64,000 bases of DNA from assembly GCA_030528325.1 (NCBI GenBank), contig JAUMZD010000002.1, positions 94,692-158,691 of the forward strand, read 5' to 3'. This document shows positions 52,601 to 61,813 of this stretch, one piece after another. The translations under genes were made by a program, and so were the position numbers. The DNA comes from Lautropia sp. Its GTDB lineage: Bacteria; Pseudomonadota; Gammaproteobacteria; Burkholderiales; Burkholderiaceae_E. The notes under the pieces are model-generated. The model had not been told where the DNA came from. It saw only the letters and a program-made list of their open reading frames with translations, and did no database searches. Within the stretch, counting starts at the first letter, position 1. The number at the start of each line of letters is the position of its first letter.

Positions 52601-55600
52601 TCACCCCAGCAACGGCGCCAGCGCCCGTCTCACTTCCGCCTCATCCCGAGCGCTGCGCTCGATCAGATCCTTCAGCTGATCTTCGTCGATCTGCCCGATG
52701 TTGAAATACTCGGCCTGCGGGTGCGAGAAATAGAAGCCCGAGACACTGGCGGCCGGCACCATCGCGAGTGCATCGGTCAGTGACATGCCGATGTCGGCCG
52801 CATCCATCAGCTCGAACATCTCGCGCTTGATGGTGTGCTCGGGACAGGACGGATAACCGGGCGCCGGGCGGATGCCGCGATAGGCTTCGGCGATCAGCTC
52901 GTCATTCGTGAAATGCTCATCGGCGGCGTAGCCCCACAGATCCTTGCGAACCCGCTCGTGCAGGGCCTCGGCAAAGGCTTCGGCCAGACGGTCGGCCAGC
53001 GCCTTGAAGGCGATGGCGTTGTAGTCGTCGAGCTTCGCCATGAATTCGGCTTCCTTTTTCTCGGCGCCGATGCCGGCGGTGACGGCAAACATGCCGATGT
53101 AGTCCTGAATGCCGCTGGGCTGGCCGTCGATGAATTTCGGCGCGATGTAATCGGCCAGGCACTTGTTGGCCACCCCCTCGCGCTTGGCGGTCTGCTGACG
53201 CACGTTGCGCCAGACCATCGCCACCTCGGTACGCGAGTCGTCGGTGTAGATCTCGATGTCGTCGTCGTTGACGGTATTGGCCGGCAGGAACATCACGACA
53301 CCGTTGGCCTTCAGCCAGCGGTTCTCGATGATCTTCTTCAGCATGGCACGGCCATCGGCAAAGACCTTCTTCGCTTCCTCGCCGACGATCTCGTCCTCAA
53401 GAATGGCCGGAAATTTGCCGGCCAGATCCCAGGTCTGGAAGAAAGGCCCCCAGTCGATGTACTGCGCCAGCGACGTCAGATCGAAGTTCTTGAAGGTGCG
53501 ACGGCCGATGAACTTCGGCTTCGGCGGCACATGGCTCGCCCAGTCGAAGCGCTCACGGTTGGCACGGGCCTCGGCCAGCGACACGAAGTTGGGCCCCTTC
53601 TTGTTGGCATGCTGGGCGCGCACACGCTCATAGTCACGCGCCAGATCCGAGAGGAAGCTTTCTCGCTGGTCTTCCGAGACGAGCGCCTGCGCCACCGGCA
53701 CGGATCGGGACGCATCCGGCACATAAACGACCGGGCCGGAATAATGCGGGGCGATCTTCACGGCCGTGTGCACGCGCGAGGTGGTGGCGCCACCGATCAG
53801 CAGCGGGGTCTTGCGGCTGCGGAAGTGCTCGTCGCGCTCCATCTCGCCCGCGACGAAAGCCATTTCCTCCAGCGACGGCGTGATCAGGCCCGACAGGCCG
53901 ATGATGTCGGCCCCCTCTTCGCGCGCCTTCTCCAGGATCTGGTTACAGGGCACCATCACGCCCATGTTCACCACCTCGAAGTTGTTGCACTCCAGCACCA
54001 CCGCCACGATGTTCTTGCCGATGTCGTGCACGTCCCCCTTCACGGTGGCGATGACGATCTTGCCGCGCGAACGCACGTCGCCACCGGCCGCCGCCAGCGC
54101 CGCTTTCTCGGCCTCGATGAAGGGCAGCAGGTGTGCCACGGCCTGCTTCATCACGCGGGCGGATTTGACCACCTGCGGCAGGAACATCTTGCCCGCGCCA
54201 AAGAGATCCCCCACCACGTTCATGCCGTTCATCAGCGGGCCTTCGATGACCTCGATGGGCCGCCCGCCCCGGTCGGCAATCTGCTGACGGACTTCTTCGG
54301 TGTCTTCGGTGATGAACTGCGTGATGCCATGCACCATCGCGTGCGTCAGCCGCTCCTCCACCGATGCATTGCGCCAGCTGAGATCGGCTTCCTTCTTCGC
54401 ACTGCCGGCCTTGAGCGTCTGTGCAAATTCGATCAGGCGCTCGGTGGCATCCTGCTCCCGCTCGGGCGAATCGGCCGGCAGATCATCCGGCAGGGTCGGC
54501 GGGCGGTTCAGCACCACGTCCTCGACACGGGTGCGAAGCTCGAGCGGCAGGTCATCATAGACGCCGACCATGCCGGCGTTGACGATGCCCATCGTCAGGC
54601 CCGCCTTGATGGCGTGATAGAGGAAGACCGTGTGAATCGCCTCACGTGCCGGGTCGTTGCCCCGGAACGAGAAGGACACGTTCGAGACCCCGCCCGAGAT
54701 GCGCGCATGCGGCAGATTCTCGCGAATCCAACGACAGGCATCGATGAAGTCATTGCCGTAGTTGGCATGCTCGTCGATACCGGTGGCCACCGCAAAGATG
54801 TTCGGATCGAAGATGATGTCCTCGGGCGGGAAACCGACCTTGTTCACCAGCAGATGATAAGCCCGCTGACAGATCTCGATCTTGCGCTCGAAGGTGTCGG
54901 CCTGTCCCACTTCATCGAAGGCCATCACGACGGCAGCCGCCCCATAGCGGCGCACGAGCCGCGCCTGGCGCAGGAAATTCTCTTCCCCTTCCTTCAGCGA
55001 GATCGAGTTGACCACGGCCTTGCCCTGCACGCAGCGCAGGCCGGCCTCGATCACCTCCCATTTCGAGCTGTCGATCATGATCGGCACGCGGGCGATGTCC
55101 GGCTCGCTGGCGATCAGGTTCAGGAAGCGCGGCATGGCGGCCATCGCATCGAGCATGGCCTCGTCCATGTTGACGTCGATGATCTGCGCGCCGTTTTCCA
55201 CCTGCTGGCGGGCGACCTGAAGCGCCTCGTCATACTGCTCGTTCAGGATCATCCGCGCAAAAGCCTTCGAGCCCGTGACGTTGGTGCGCTCGCCCACGTT
55301 CACGAACAGCGAGCTTTCGTCGATGTTGAAGGGCTCCAGTCCCGACAGCCGGGTCGAGACCGGGATGACCGGCGGCACACGCGGGGGCAGGTTCTGCACC
55401 GCCTCGGCAATGGCCCGGATGTGATCCGGCGTGGTGCCACAGCAGCCGCCGGCCACGTTGACGAAACCGCTGTCGGCAAATTCCTTCAGCAGGGCCGAGG
55501 TGATGTCCGGTGTCTCATCGAAACCGGTGGGCGCCATCGGATTGGGCAGACCGGCATTGGGGTACACGCACAGGAAGGTGTCGGCCTTGCGGGACAGCTC

Positions 55601-56449
55601 TTCGACGTAGGGCCGCATCAGCGCGGCCCCCAGCGCACAGTTCAGGCCGATCGTGATGGGCTTCGCATGGCGCACCGAGTTCCAGAAGGCCTCGACCGTC
55701 TGGCCGGACAGGATGCGGCCCGACGCATCGGTGACGGTGCCCGAAATCATGATCGGCAGCCGCGGCAGCCCCTGCGCCTCACGTTCCTCGTGCAGCTCGT
55801 CCAACGCGAACAGGCAGGCCTTGGCGTTCAGCGTGTCGAAGATCGTCTCGACCAGAAAGAGATCGGCCCCGCCTTCGACCAGACCGCGGGCCTGCTCCAG
55901 ATAGGCAGCCCGCAGTTCCTCGAAAGTGACGTTGCGGGCCGCCGGGTCGTTCACGTCCGGCGAGATCGAGGCGGTCTTGGGCTGCGGCCCCAGCGCACCA
56001 GCCACGAAACGCGGGCGATCGGGCGTGCTGTACTTGTCCACGGCCGCCCGGGCCAACCGGGCCGAGACGACGTTCATCTCGTAGGCCAGCTCGCTCATGT
56101 GATAGTCGCCCTGGGCGATGGCAGTGGCACCGAAGGTGTTGGTCTCGATCAGGTCGGCGCCCGCTGCCAGATACTGCTCGTGAATTTCCTGGATGATGTC
56201 GGGCCGCGTCAGCGACAACAGCTCGTTGTTGCCCTTCACGTCATGGGCATGATCCCTGAAGCGCTCGCCACGGTAATCGTCCTCGCCCAGCTTGTACTGC
56301 TGGATCATCGTGCCCATCGCGCCGTCGAGGATCAGGATGCGTTCGCGCAGCAGCTCGCGCAGCCGGGCTTCCAGCTGATCCGGCGGCACGGGGCGGCTCG
56401 GGGCAGCGGCCGGGTCGTTGGCAAGGATGGCAGCGGAATCTTGGGTCAT
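52601..56449 (-). CDS. metH: Cobalamin-dependent methionine synthase
   Basis: The 1282-residue four-module enzyme has a homocysteine-binding domain with zinc ligands including [15 protein letters not shown], a methyltetrahydrofolate domain ([19 protein letters not shown]), a cobalamin domain with the axial His in [16 protein letters not shown], and a C-terminal SAM-activation domain ([13 protein letters not shown]). It transfers methyl from folate to homocysteine, completing the pathway begun by metX. The ATG at 56449 is chosen; the frame extends upstream without a coding look. I saw no cobalamin riboswitch upstream. Confidence 0.97.
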   Translation of the reverse strand: MTQDSAAILANDPAAAPSRPVPPDQLEARLRELLRERILILDGAMGTMIQQYKLGEDDYRGERFRDHAHDVKGNNELLSLTRPDIIQEIHEQYLAAGADLIETNTFGATAIAQGDYHMSELAYEMNVVSARLARAAVDKYSTPDRPRFVAGALGPQPKTASISPDVNDPAARNVTFEELRAAYLEQARGLVEGGADLFLVETIFDTLNAKACLFALDELHEEREAQGLPRLPIMISGTVTDASGRILSGQTVEAFWNSVRHAKPITIGLNCALGAALMRPYVEELSRKADTFLCVYPNAGLPNPMAPTGFDETPDITSALLKEFADSGFVNVAGGCCGTTPDHIRAIAEAVQNLPPRVPPVIPVSTRLSGLEPFNIDESSLFVNVGERTNVTGSKAFARMILNEQYDEALQVARQQVENGAQIIDVNMDEAMLDAMAAMPRFLNLIASEPDIARVPIMIDSSKWEVIEAGLRCVQGKAVVNSISLKEGEENFLRQARLVRRYGAAAVVMAFDEVGQADTFERKIEICQRAYHLLVNKVGFPPEDIIFDPNIFAVATGIDEHANYGNDFIDACRWIRENLPHARISGGVSNVSFSFRGNDPAREAIHTVFLYHAIKAGLTMGIVNAGMVGVYDDLPLELRTRVEDVVLNRPPTLPDDLPADSPEREQDATERLIEFAQTLKAGSAKKEADLSWRNASVEERLTHAMVHGITQFITEDTEEVRQQIADRGGRPIEVIEGPLMNGMNVVGDLFGAGKMFLPQVVKSARVMKQAVAHLLPFIEAEKAALAAAGGDVRSRGKIVIATVKGDVHDIGKNIVAVVLECNNFEVVNMGVMVPCNQILEKAREEGADIIGLSGLITPSLEEMAFVAGEMERDEHFRSRKTPLLIGGATTSRVHTAVKIAPHYSGPVVYVPDASRSVPVAQALVSEDQRESFLSDLARDYERVRAQHANKKGPNFVSLAEARANRERFDWASHVPPKPKFIGRRTFKNFDLTSLAQYIDWGPFFQTWDLAGKFPAILEDEIVGEEAKKVFADGRAMLKKIIENRWLKANGVVMFLPANTVNDDDIEIYTDDSRTEVAMVWRNVRQQTAKREGVANKCLADYIAPKFIDGQPSGIQDYIGMFAVTAGIGAEKKEAEFMAKLDDYNAIAFKALADRLAEAFAEALHERVRKDLWGYAADEHFTNDELIAEAYRGIRPAPGYPSCPEHTIKREMFELMDAADIGMSLTDALAMVPAASVSGFYFSHPQAEYFNIGQIDEDQLKDLIERSARDEAEVRRALAPLLG

Positions 56450-56710
56450 GACGAAAAACAGGGGAGGATGAAAAAAGCCGGCCGACGGATGGCCATCGTG
56501 CCATTCTATGAAGTAATGAGCAAAGAGGCCATGCAAGTACGCATGCAGCGGAAAGACAGGCCGGACACGCGGCATCCCTTGCGGGCAGGCTGGCGGCGGC
56601 GACGTGTCGGAGCGGCCCGGCAGAAACCTGATGAACACCTGCACCATCGGTCTGAAGGCAACCGCCGCGCACACACGGGCTCGGCGATAATAGTGCGCGC
56701 CTTCAAACGC

Positions 56711-56757
56711 CTAGGAGCTTGGGCGGCAGGAATCTTTCCTGCCGCCCAAGCTCCTAG
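56711..56757. repeat. Family A collapsed to a 47 bp palindrome
   Basis: The left arm CTAGGAGCTTGGGCGGCAGG plus AA is followed by three bases and then its exact complement, ending CTCCTAG. The two terminal repeats of family A are thus fused with the whole interior removed. It lies 262 bases upstream of metH and 107 before the FAH gene. Confidence 0.95.
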
Positions 56758-56758
56758 A

Positions 56759-56850
56759 GATACGCTGGACAGGCCCCGTCTCAGGCGACGCGCCCCGAAC
56801 GGGGTTCAGCGTCCCCGCATGGCCTTGTTGGCGTATCCCTGACACTCACA
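56759..56850 (+). repeat. Family C block with its own inverted ends
   Basis: GATACGCTGGACAGGCCCCG opens a block matching family C (GGCGACGCGCCCC core), and GGCGTATCCC closes it as a short inverted repeat of the start. CCCCGAACGGGG in the middle can form a further hairpin. It is immediately adjacent to the family A palindrome and ends 13 bases before the FAH gene start. Confidence 0.65.
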
Positions 56851-56863
56851 GCAGGAGAAGCCG

Positions 56864-57559
56864 ATGTCCTTCGTTTTCGATCCCGCCCCGCCCGTCAGCC
56901 TGGCCGTGGCCGGCACCGCACAGCGCCTGCCGGTCAACCGCGTGTTCTGTGTGGGGCAGAACTATGCGAAGCATGCTCAGGAAATGGGCAGCACGGGCCG
57001 TGAACCGCCCTTCTTCTTCATGAAGCCGGCCTCCTCGGTCGTGCCGGTCGCCGAGGGAGACACCGCCACGATCCCTTACCCCACCGGAACCCGGTCACTG
57101 CATCATGAGGTGGAGCTGGTCGTGGCCATCGGCAAGGCAGGCCGCCATGTCTCTGCGGAAGAAGCTCGCTCGATGGTTCATGGCTATGCCGTGGGCCTGG
57201 ATCTGACACGGCGTGATCTTCAGGCTGCCCTGAAGGAGAAGGGCCGCCCCTGGGAGGTGGCCAAGGCTTTCGAGGCATCGGCCCCGGTTGGGGTGATCAG
57301 CCCTGTGGCAGATACCGGCTGGCTGAGCGATGCCGGCATCGGGCTGAGCGTCAACGGACAGGCCCGGCAGGCTGGCAACATCGATGAAATGATCTGGCCT
57401 GTGGCCGATATCATTGCCCATCTGTCCCATCACTGGCACCTGCAACCAGGCGATCTGATCTTCACCGGCACCCCCGAAGGTGTCGGCGCCGTGGAACGCG
57501 GCGACGTACTGCGCGGCAGGGTTCATGGCCTGACCGATCTGTCCATCACGCTGGTTTGA
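56864..57559 (+). CDS. Fumarylacetoacetate hydrolase family protein
   Basis: The 231-residue FAH-fold hydrolase begins its domain at VFCVGQNYAKHAQEMG. HHEVELVVAIG and YAVGLDLTRRDLQ hold the metal-binding Glu and Asp residues; GDLIFTGTPEGVGAVERGD is the conserved C-terminal motif. Size and motif set resemble fumarylpyruvate hydrolases or oxaloacetate tautomerase/decarboxylases (FAHD1/YcgM type); the substrate is unknown. It is followed after 83 bases by a rhodanese gene. Confidence 0.9.
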   Translation: MSFVFDPAPPVSLAVAGTAQRLPVNRVFCVGQNYAKHAQEMGSTGREPPFFFMKPASSVVPVAEGDTATIPYPTGTRSLHHEVELVVAIGKAGRHVSAEEARSMVHGYAVGLDLTRRDLQAALKEKGRPWEVAKAFEASAPVGVISPVADTGWLSDAGIGLSVNGQARQAGNIDEMIWPVADIIAHLSHHWHLQPGDLIFTGTPEGVGAVERGDVLRGRVHGLTDLSITLV

Positions 57560-57642
57560 TGGTTTGAACATACGCTGGATCGCGTCATCCACCCATCCGT
57601 CCCCACGAAGCCATTGATGACGCACGCTCAAGGAGAAACATC

Positions 57643-58068
57643 ATGTCCGCATCCAACCCCTCCACCTCCGGAAGCATCGGTTACGCCGGAGACATTACGC
57701 CACAGGACGCCTGGGCCCAGTTCCAGCAGGGCGAGGCCGTGCTGATCGACGTCAGGACACCGGAAGAGCTGAAGTGGGTCGGCCGTGTGCCAGGCGCGAT
57801 CCCGGTGCCCTGGCTGATCGACAACGGTCAGCGCCAGAACCCCGATTTCCTGACCCAACTGAAGGCTGCTGCCCGTCCGGATCAGAAAGTGCTGCTGCTG
57901 TGCCGCAGTGGCGTGCGCAGCGAACTGGGCGCACGCGCTGCCACCGAAGCCGGCTACGCATCGGTCTGGAGTGTCATCAATGGCTTTGAAGGCCCGCTGG
58001 ATGACAACCAGCACCGCAACCGCATCGGTGGCTGGCGCCATGCGGGCCTGCCCTGGGAGCAGGCTTGA
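57643..58068 (+). CDS. Single-domain rhodanese-like sulfurtransferase
   Basis: The 141-residue protein has the active-site loop LLCRSGVRSELGARA with the persulfide Cys and VLIDVRTPEELKWVGRVPGA as the CH2A-like motif. GGWRHAGLPWEQ near the end is typical of single-domain rhodaneses of betaproteobacteria. It may move sulfur from thiosulfate or persulfides. AAGGAG is present before the ATG at 57643. Its stop overlaps the cobA start. Confidence 0.92.
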   Translation: MSASNPSTSGSIGYAGDITPQDAWAQFQQGEAVLIDVRTPEELKWVGRVPGAIPVPWLIDNGQRQNPDFLTQLKAAARPDQKVLLLCRSGVRSELGARAATEAGYASVWSVINGFEGPLDDNQHRNRIGGWRHAGLPWEQA

Positions 58069-58928
58069 TGTCAGTGTCCGGCACCAGCCAGTCACCCGAT
58101 GAAACACCGCCCTCACACGGCCTGCACATGCCAGCCAGTGCGGTACCGACCGGGCCTTACCCGGGCCGGGTCGCGCTGGTCGGTGCCGGCCCGGGCGATC
58201 CGGAGCTGCTGACCTGCAAGGCGGCCCGACTGATCGCCGAGGCAGACTGGCTGGTTCACGATGCGCTGGTACAGCCAGCCGTGATCGCCATGGCCCGACG
58301 GGCCCGCATCATTCCGGTGGGCAAGCGCGCCGGCAATCCCAGCGCCCGCCAATCGACCATCAACCAGACGCTGCTCGACTGCGCCCGACGGGGCGGACTG
58401 ACCGTGCGCCTGAAGGGGGGAGACCCGCTGATCTTCGCCCGGGCCCAGGAAGAGCTGGACACCCTGCGCGCCGCCGGCATCCAGGTGGAAGTCGTGCCAG
58501 GCATCAGTACGGCGCAGGCAGCCCATGCGGCCCTGGCCATGCCGATGACACAGCGCGGTCATCGTCGGGCCATGGTACTGGCGACCCCGCAGGTTCATGC
58601 CGGACAGACGCCTTGTGAAAAGCCCCTTGAAAGCAAAGCAAGTGCTCACTTACCCTATCTGAAAGGCTGGGCCGCTGCGGTGGCTGCCGCCGGCAGTGGC
58701 TCCCTCTACATGGCCGCCACCATCGCCGAGCAGGTTCGGGAGATCCTGCTCGAACACGGCATGCCACCGGAAACCCCTGCGCTATGGATGATCGATGTCT
58801 CACTGCCCACGCAGGCACTGGTCAGGGGAACGCTCGGCACACTGAGCCGCCCGCCTGCCAACTATGCCGGCCATCCTGCCCTGCTGATCCTCGGCACACA
58901 AGCACCAGCCCTCGAGCCGTCTCGATGA
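58068..58928 (+). CDS. cobA: Uroporphyrinogen-III C-methyltransferase
   Basis: The 286-residue SUMT makes precorrin-2, the branch point to siroheme and cobalamin. VALVGAGPGDPELLTCKAAR and VRLKGGDPLIFARAQEELD are family signatures, and VVPGISTAQAAHAALAMPMT follows. No CysG dehydrogenase/chelatase domain is fused. The ATG shares one base with the rhodanese stop (TGATG), so the two are coupled, suggesting a sulfur or siroheme role, though B12 for MetH is possible too. Confidence 0.93.
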   Translation: MSVSGTSQSPDETPPSHGLHMPASAVPTGPYPGRVALVGAGPGDPELLTCKAARLIAEADWLVHDALVQPAVIAMARRARIIPVGKRAGNPSARQSTINQTLLDCARRGGLTVRLKGGDPLIFARAQEELDTLRAAGIQVEVVPGISTAQAAHAALAMPMTQRGHRRAMVLATPQVHAGQTPCEKPLESKASAHLPYLKGWAAAVAAAGSGSLYMAATIAEQVREILLEHGMPPETPALWMIDVSLPTQALVRGTLGTLSRPPANYAGHPALLILGTQAPALEPSR

Positions 58929-58965
58929 CACCCGGCTGCGCCAGAGAGCAGACAGCCGCCCCACC

Positions 58966-58999
58966 AGGGGCTTGGGCGGCAAGAAAGTCGCGGGCTGCT
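58966..58999 (-). repeat. Family A partial element (one end)
   Basis: CAGGGGCTTGGGCGGCAAGA, then AAGTCGCGGGCTGC is the complement of the family A right end (as at 40530-40555). It lies about 40 bases after cobA, between it and the convergent binding-protein-like gene. Confidence 0.75.
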
Positions 59000-59057
59000 A
59001 CCTGCCTGAAAGGCTTTCCGGCAAGGCCATCATCCCAAGTGATCACTTACTTATGTT

Positions 59058-59909
59058 TCAATTGCTCAATGCCTTGACCAGGGCACTGACATTGGCCCGC
59101 ATCATGCTCAGATAATCCGGCGCAGGGCCATCGGGGGCCGACAGCGTGTCCGAATACAGCTCGCCGATCGGGATCCGCTTGTCCAGCTCGGCGGCCATCC
59201 GCTTCATCAGGCGCGGATCACTGCCATATTCGAGGAAGAAGGCGCGCACGTTCTGCTCACGGGCCTGCCGCACGAGCCTGGCCACGACGGCCGCCGACGG
59301 CTCGGCTTCGGTCGACACGCCCTGCGGCGACAGGAACTCGATGCCATAGGCCCGGCCGAAATAGCCGAATGCCGCATGGCCCACCATGACCCGGCGCCGG
59401 TTCTCGGGCAGCGCATCCACGGCCTGATGGATCTCCCTGTCGAGCATCCGTACCTGCCTGTCATAGGCAGCGGCCCGCTGCCGGAATCCTTCGCAGTCGG
59501 CCGGCACCGCTTCACACAGCGCCTTGCTGATGTTCTCGACATAGTGGCGCACGTTGGCTGCATCCTGCCAGGCGTGCGGATCCAGCCCGCCGTGATGATG
59601 ATGGTGCGCGCCATCCTTCCCATGCCCATGCCCATGCCCATGTGCCAGGGCAGTGGCGGCATGAGCACCGGTTGTGGAAGGCGGGGAGGAGGGCCAGGTG
59701 CCGGAGACCGGGATATCCGGGGCGTTGACATGGCCCGGATCGGCTGCGCCGGCATGGCAGTGTTCGGCCAGGGCCAAGGCCAGTTGCTGGGCCTCGGCAT
59801 GATGCCCGGCCGCCAGCATGCGTGACACCATCGGGGTGAGCGAAGCCAGACCAAAGATCACCAAGGTCAGCCAGACAATGCCACGATGACGGATGCCACG
59901 ACTTTTCAT
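59058..59909 (-). CDS. ZnuA-like zinc-binding protein with the first lobe replaced
   Basis: The 283-residue protein has an N-terminal signal anchor (IVWLTLVIFGLASLTPMVS), a Cys/His spacer, then a histidine-rich loop (HGHGHGHG and five His) followed by the second half of a cluster A-I metal-binding protein: GLDPHAWQDAANVRHYVEN, MVGHAAFGYFGRAYGIEFLS, FFLEYGSDPRLMKRMAAEL. The normal first lobe, about 100 residues with the first zinc His, is missing. It may be a gene scar or a reshaped zinc chaperone; no transporter genes flank it. Confidence 0.75.
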   Translation of the reverse strand: MKSRGIRHRGIVWLTLVIFGLASLTPMVSRMLAAGHHAEAQQLALALAEHCHAGAADPGHVNAPDIPVSGTWPSSPPSTTGAHAATALAHGHGHGHGKDGAHHHHHGGLDPHAWQDAANVRHYVENISKALCEAVPADCEGFRQRAAAYDRQVRMLDREIHQAVDALPENRRRVMVGHAAFGYFGRAYGIEFLSPQGVSTEAEPSAAVVARLVRQAREQNVRAFFLEYGSDPRLMKRMAAELDKRIPIGELYSDTLSAPDGPAPDYLSMMRANVSALVKALSN

Positions 59910-59956
59910 GGTTTCAGTATGGCAAAAGGTGGGCGTGGCCTCAATACTTATTTACG

Positions 59957-59974
59957 TTGCAAAACAGGATGCAA
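59957..59974. promoter_or_regulatory. Palindrome upstream of the ZnuA-like gene
   Basis: TTGCAAAACAGGATGCAA has five-base inverted arms around an eight-base centre, 48 bases before the start codon. It could be a repressor site; it does not match the Zur consensus I know (GTTATA-N-TATAAC type). The region around it is AT-richer than the flanks. Confidence 0.35.
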
Positions 59975-60173
59975 ATCATTGTTTGAAACGCACTTTTGGC
60001 TTGTCAATCTTGTTTTGGGGCCATGAATGTCAGCGCGCTTCATGCAGGGGGGGCATTGCCAGTGAGGCTTCCCCTCTGTATCTGGGCAAACGGTGTGCCG
60101 ACAAGGTCTCACGCTTGGCTGAAGCTGGCTATTCAATCGCATCCAAGCGCGCTCCAGCGTTCACCCCACCATG

Positions 60174-60212
60174 AAAAACGGGCAGTGCCGAAAATATCGG
60201 CAACTGCCCGTG
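60174..60212 (-). terminator. Rho-independent terminator of the amylosucrase-porin operon
   Basis: Read on the minus strand, ACGGGCAGTTGCCGA and TCGGCACTGCCCGT form a stem of about 14 pairs with one mismatch and a short loop, followed by five T (60178-60174). It lies 64 bases past the porin stop. This is the clearest terminator of the window. Confidence 0.88.
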
Positions 60213-60275
60213 GGGTGAGGCTTCTGGGAGGCATCAGCCAGCCCGAGGGGCTGGCATCAGCGCATCAGCAAGCCA

Positions 60276-61697
60276 TCAGAACCAGGCTTCAACCTGAACG
60301 CCATAGAACATGGCGCTGCGCTTGTCGGCAAAGGCGCTCACCGGCGTGCCGCAATCGCGGCCGGTGCAGACCACCGAGCCAGCCGCAGCAGCCGCGTCGT
60401 TCCACTTGGCATAGGTGGCATACAGGCGCAGGGCCGGACGAGCGAACACGCCCTCACCCATGGCAAACTGCGTGCCCAGCGTGAGCTTCATCAGCTTGCG
60501 AGTGGCTTGCGATTCCTGCTTCAGTTGCTGATAGCCGAGTTCGCTGTACAGGCCCAGCACTTCGTTCAGGCTGTAGTGCGGGCGGGTGCCCAGCCACAGT
60601 TCCTTCACGCCGACGTTGTTGATGTCGGCGTTGCGATAACCGAAGGTGGTGGTGGCCGACCAGCGGTTGCCGCTTGGCTCATACAGCCAGTGATCGAAGA
60701 GCATCCATTCCTTGCGCTCGTCGGTGCTGCCGCCCACGCCAAAGCCCTTGAGTAGCGCGGCGTTCTTGGCAAACTGGATACCCACCGTGTTGGTGCCACC
60801 CATACCCAGGAAGTTTTCCTGTTCATGCACGACGGTGAAGGCTGCACCGTTCTTGCCGGCCTTGTTGTCGATGGTGCGGGTTTCACGAACCAGCACATCC
60901 ACGTTCGGCGTGAGCGGGTTGTTGTCCAGATCCAGAGACTGTGGCGTGTCGACCGTGTAGGTGCTGGTGCCCGAGCGGTTGTTGGCGCGCACCAGGTCGA
61001 AGCCCACCGTCAGCGAACCGCCCGGGTTCACACCGATCTTTTCCAGACGGAAGTCATGCACGGTGGCCGTGCGCGAGCCGCCGCCGATCAGATCGGGGTT
61101 GTAGCCACCCAGCGAGGGGTTGATGCCATAGCCCGTCATGTCGCCGATGCGGAACATCGCGTAGGCGAAGCGACCCGGCCCCATCGCCACGTTGTCGATC
61201 CCGAAACCTGGGCCTTGGGCAGGCTCCCAGTAGGTGTAATCCAGCATGTGGATGTCGGGGTTCTTGTAATAGCGCTTGCCGACCCACAGGTTGGCGCCTT
61301 CCAGCGATTGCATGCCCAGAGCGGCGCCGATGTTGTCGGCCGTCACGAAAGCTTCACGCAGGGCAGGGGCGCTCTGCTCCCAGTTGGCCACCCCTTGGGT
61401 GCCGTGCGAGAACGTGAACTTGGCATCGAAGGTGGTGCCCTTCACTTCGCCCAGCTTGCTGCCGAACTTCAGCTCCACGTAGGTGTCGCACTCGTTACCC
61501 AGGCGGAAGAAAGTGACCGAACCGGGCAAGCGCACGCAGGCAATGCCGCCCTCTTCCGAGGTGGTGCCGGCGCCCGAGCGGAAGTAACCGCCAAAGGTGA
61601 AAGGTTTGGCTTCCTGAGCCACTGCCGGGGTGGCCAGACAGGTAGCTGCCAACAGGGCGCCAGCGCCTGCCAGCGCCAGGGATTTCTTGTTATCCAA
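60276..61697 (-). CDS. LamB-type carbohydrate porin
   Basis: The 473-residue outer-membrane protein starts at a TTG behind AAGGAG (eight-base spacing); no ATG is available at a proper distance. A signal peptide (KKSLALAGAGALLAATCLAT, cut near AVAQ) precedes GGYFRSGAGTTSEEGGIACV, and VELKFGSKLGEV, WVGKRYYKNPDIHMLDYTYW and the final aromatic VQVEAWF are maltoporin-like. It is cotranscribed with amylosucrase and probably brings in sucrose or other disaccharides. Two Cys pairs outside the barrel core could form disulfides. Confidence 0.9.
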   Translation of the reverse strand: MDNKKSLALAGAGALLAATCLATPAVAQEAKPFTFGGYFRSGAGTTSEEGGIACVRLPGSVTFFRLGNECDTYVELKFGSKLGEVKGTTFDAKFTFSHGTQGVANWEQSAPALREAFVTADNIGAALGMQSLEGANLWVGKRYYKNPDIHMLDYTYWEPAQGPGFGIDNVAMGPGRFAYAMFRIGDMTGYGINPSLGGYNPDLIGGGSRTATVHDFRLEKIGVNPGGSLTVGFDLVRANNRSGTSTYTVDTPQSLDLDNNPLTPNVDVLVRETRTIDNKAGKNGAAFTVVHEQENFLGMGGTNTVGIQFAKNAALLKGFGVGGSTDERKEWMLFDHWLYEPSGNRWSATTTFGYRNADINNVGVKELWLGTRPHYSLNEVLGLYSELGYQQLKQESQATRKLMKLTLGTQFAMGEGVFARPALRLYATYAKWNDAAAAAGSVVCTGRDCGTPVSAFADKRSAMFYGVQVEAWF

Positions 61698-61813
61698 GAG
61701 AAGTCTCCTTCGCAAGACAATAGGTCAATGACAATGAATCCAGGGGTCTCCGGGCAAGCCTTGTCCGATGGTTTGCCGAGTGGATGGGCTTCGGTTTATC
61801 AGCAGCCCGCTGC

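Noticed and set aside
52835..56842. A plus-strand open frame of 1335 codons opposite metH
   Set aside because: It is the mirror of a long GC-rich gene whose codon bias removes stops from the opposite strand. The translated sequence has no recognisable domain, while metH on the minus strand is unmistakable.
56450..56863. A cobalamin riboswitch upstream of metH
   Set aside because: I looked for the B12-box and the multi-stem layout; only the family A palindrome and the family C block are present.
59957..59974. A Zur box for the ZnuA-like gene
   Set aside because: The palindrome is real but lacks the GTTATA-like half sites expected for Zur, so it is listed only as an unnamed regulatory candidate.
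59893..60174. A plus-strand small gene between the ZnuA-like gene and the porin terminator
   Set aside because: It begins inside the neighbouring gene, has no ribosome site and shows no protein-like pattern.
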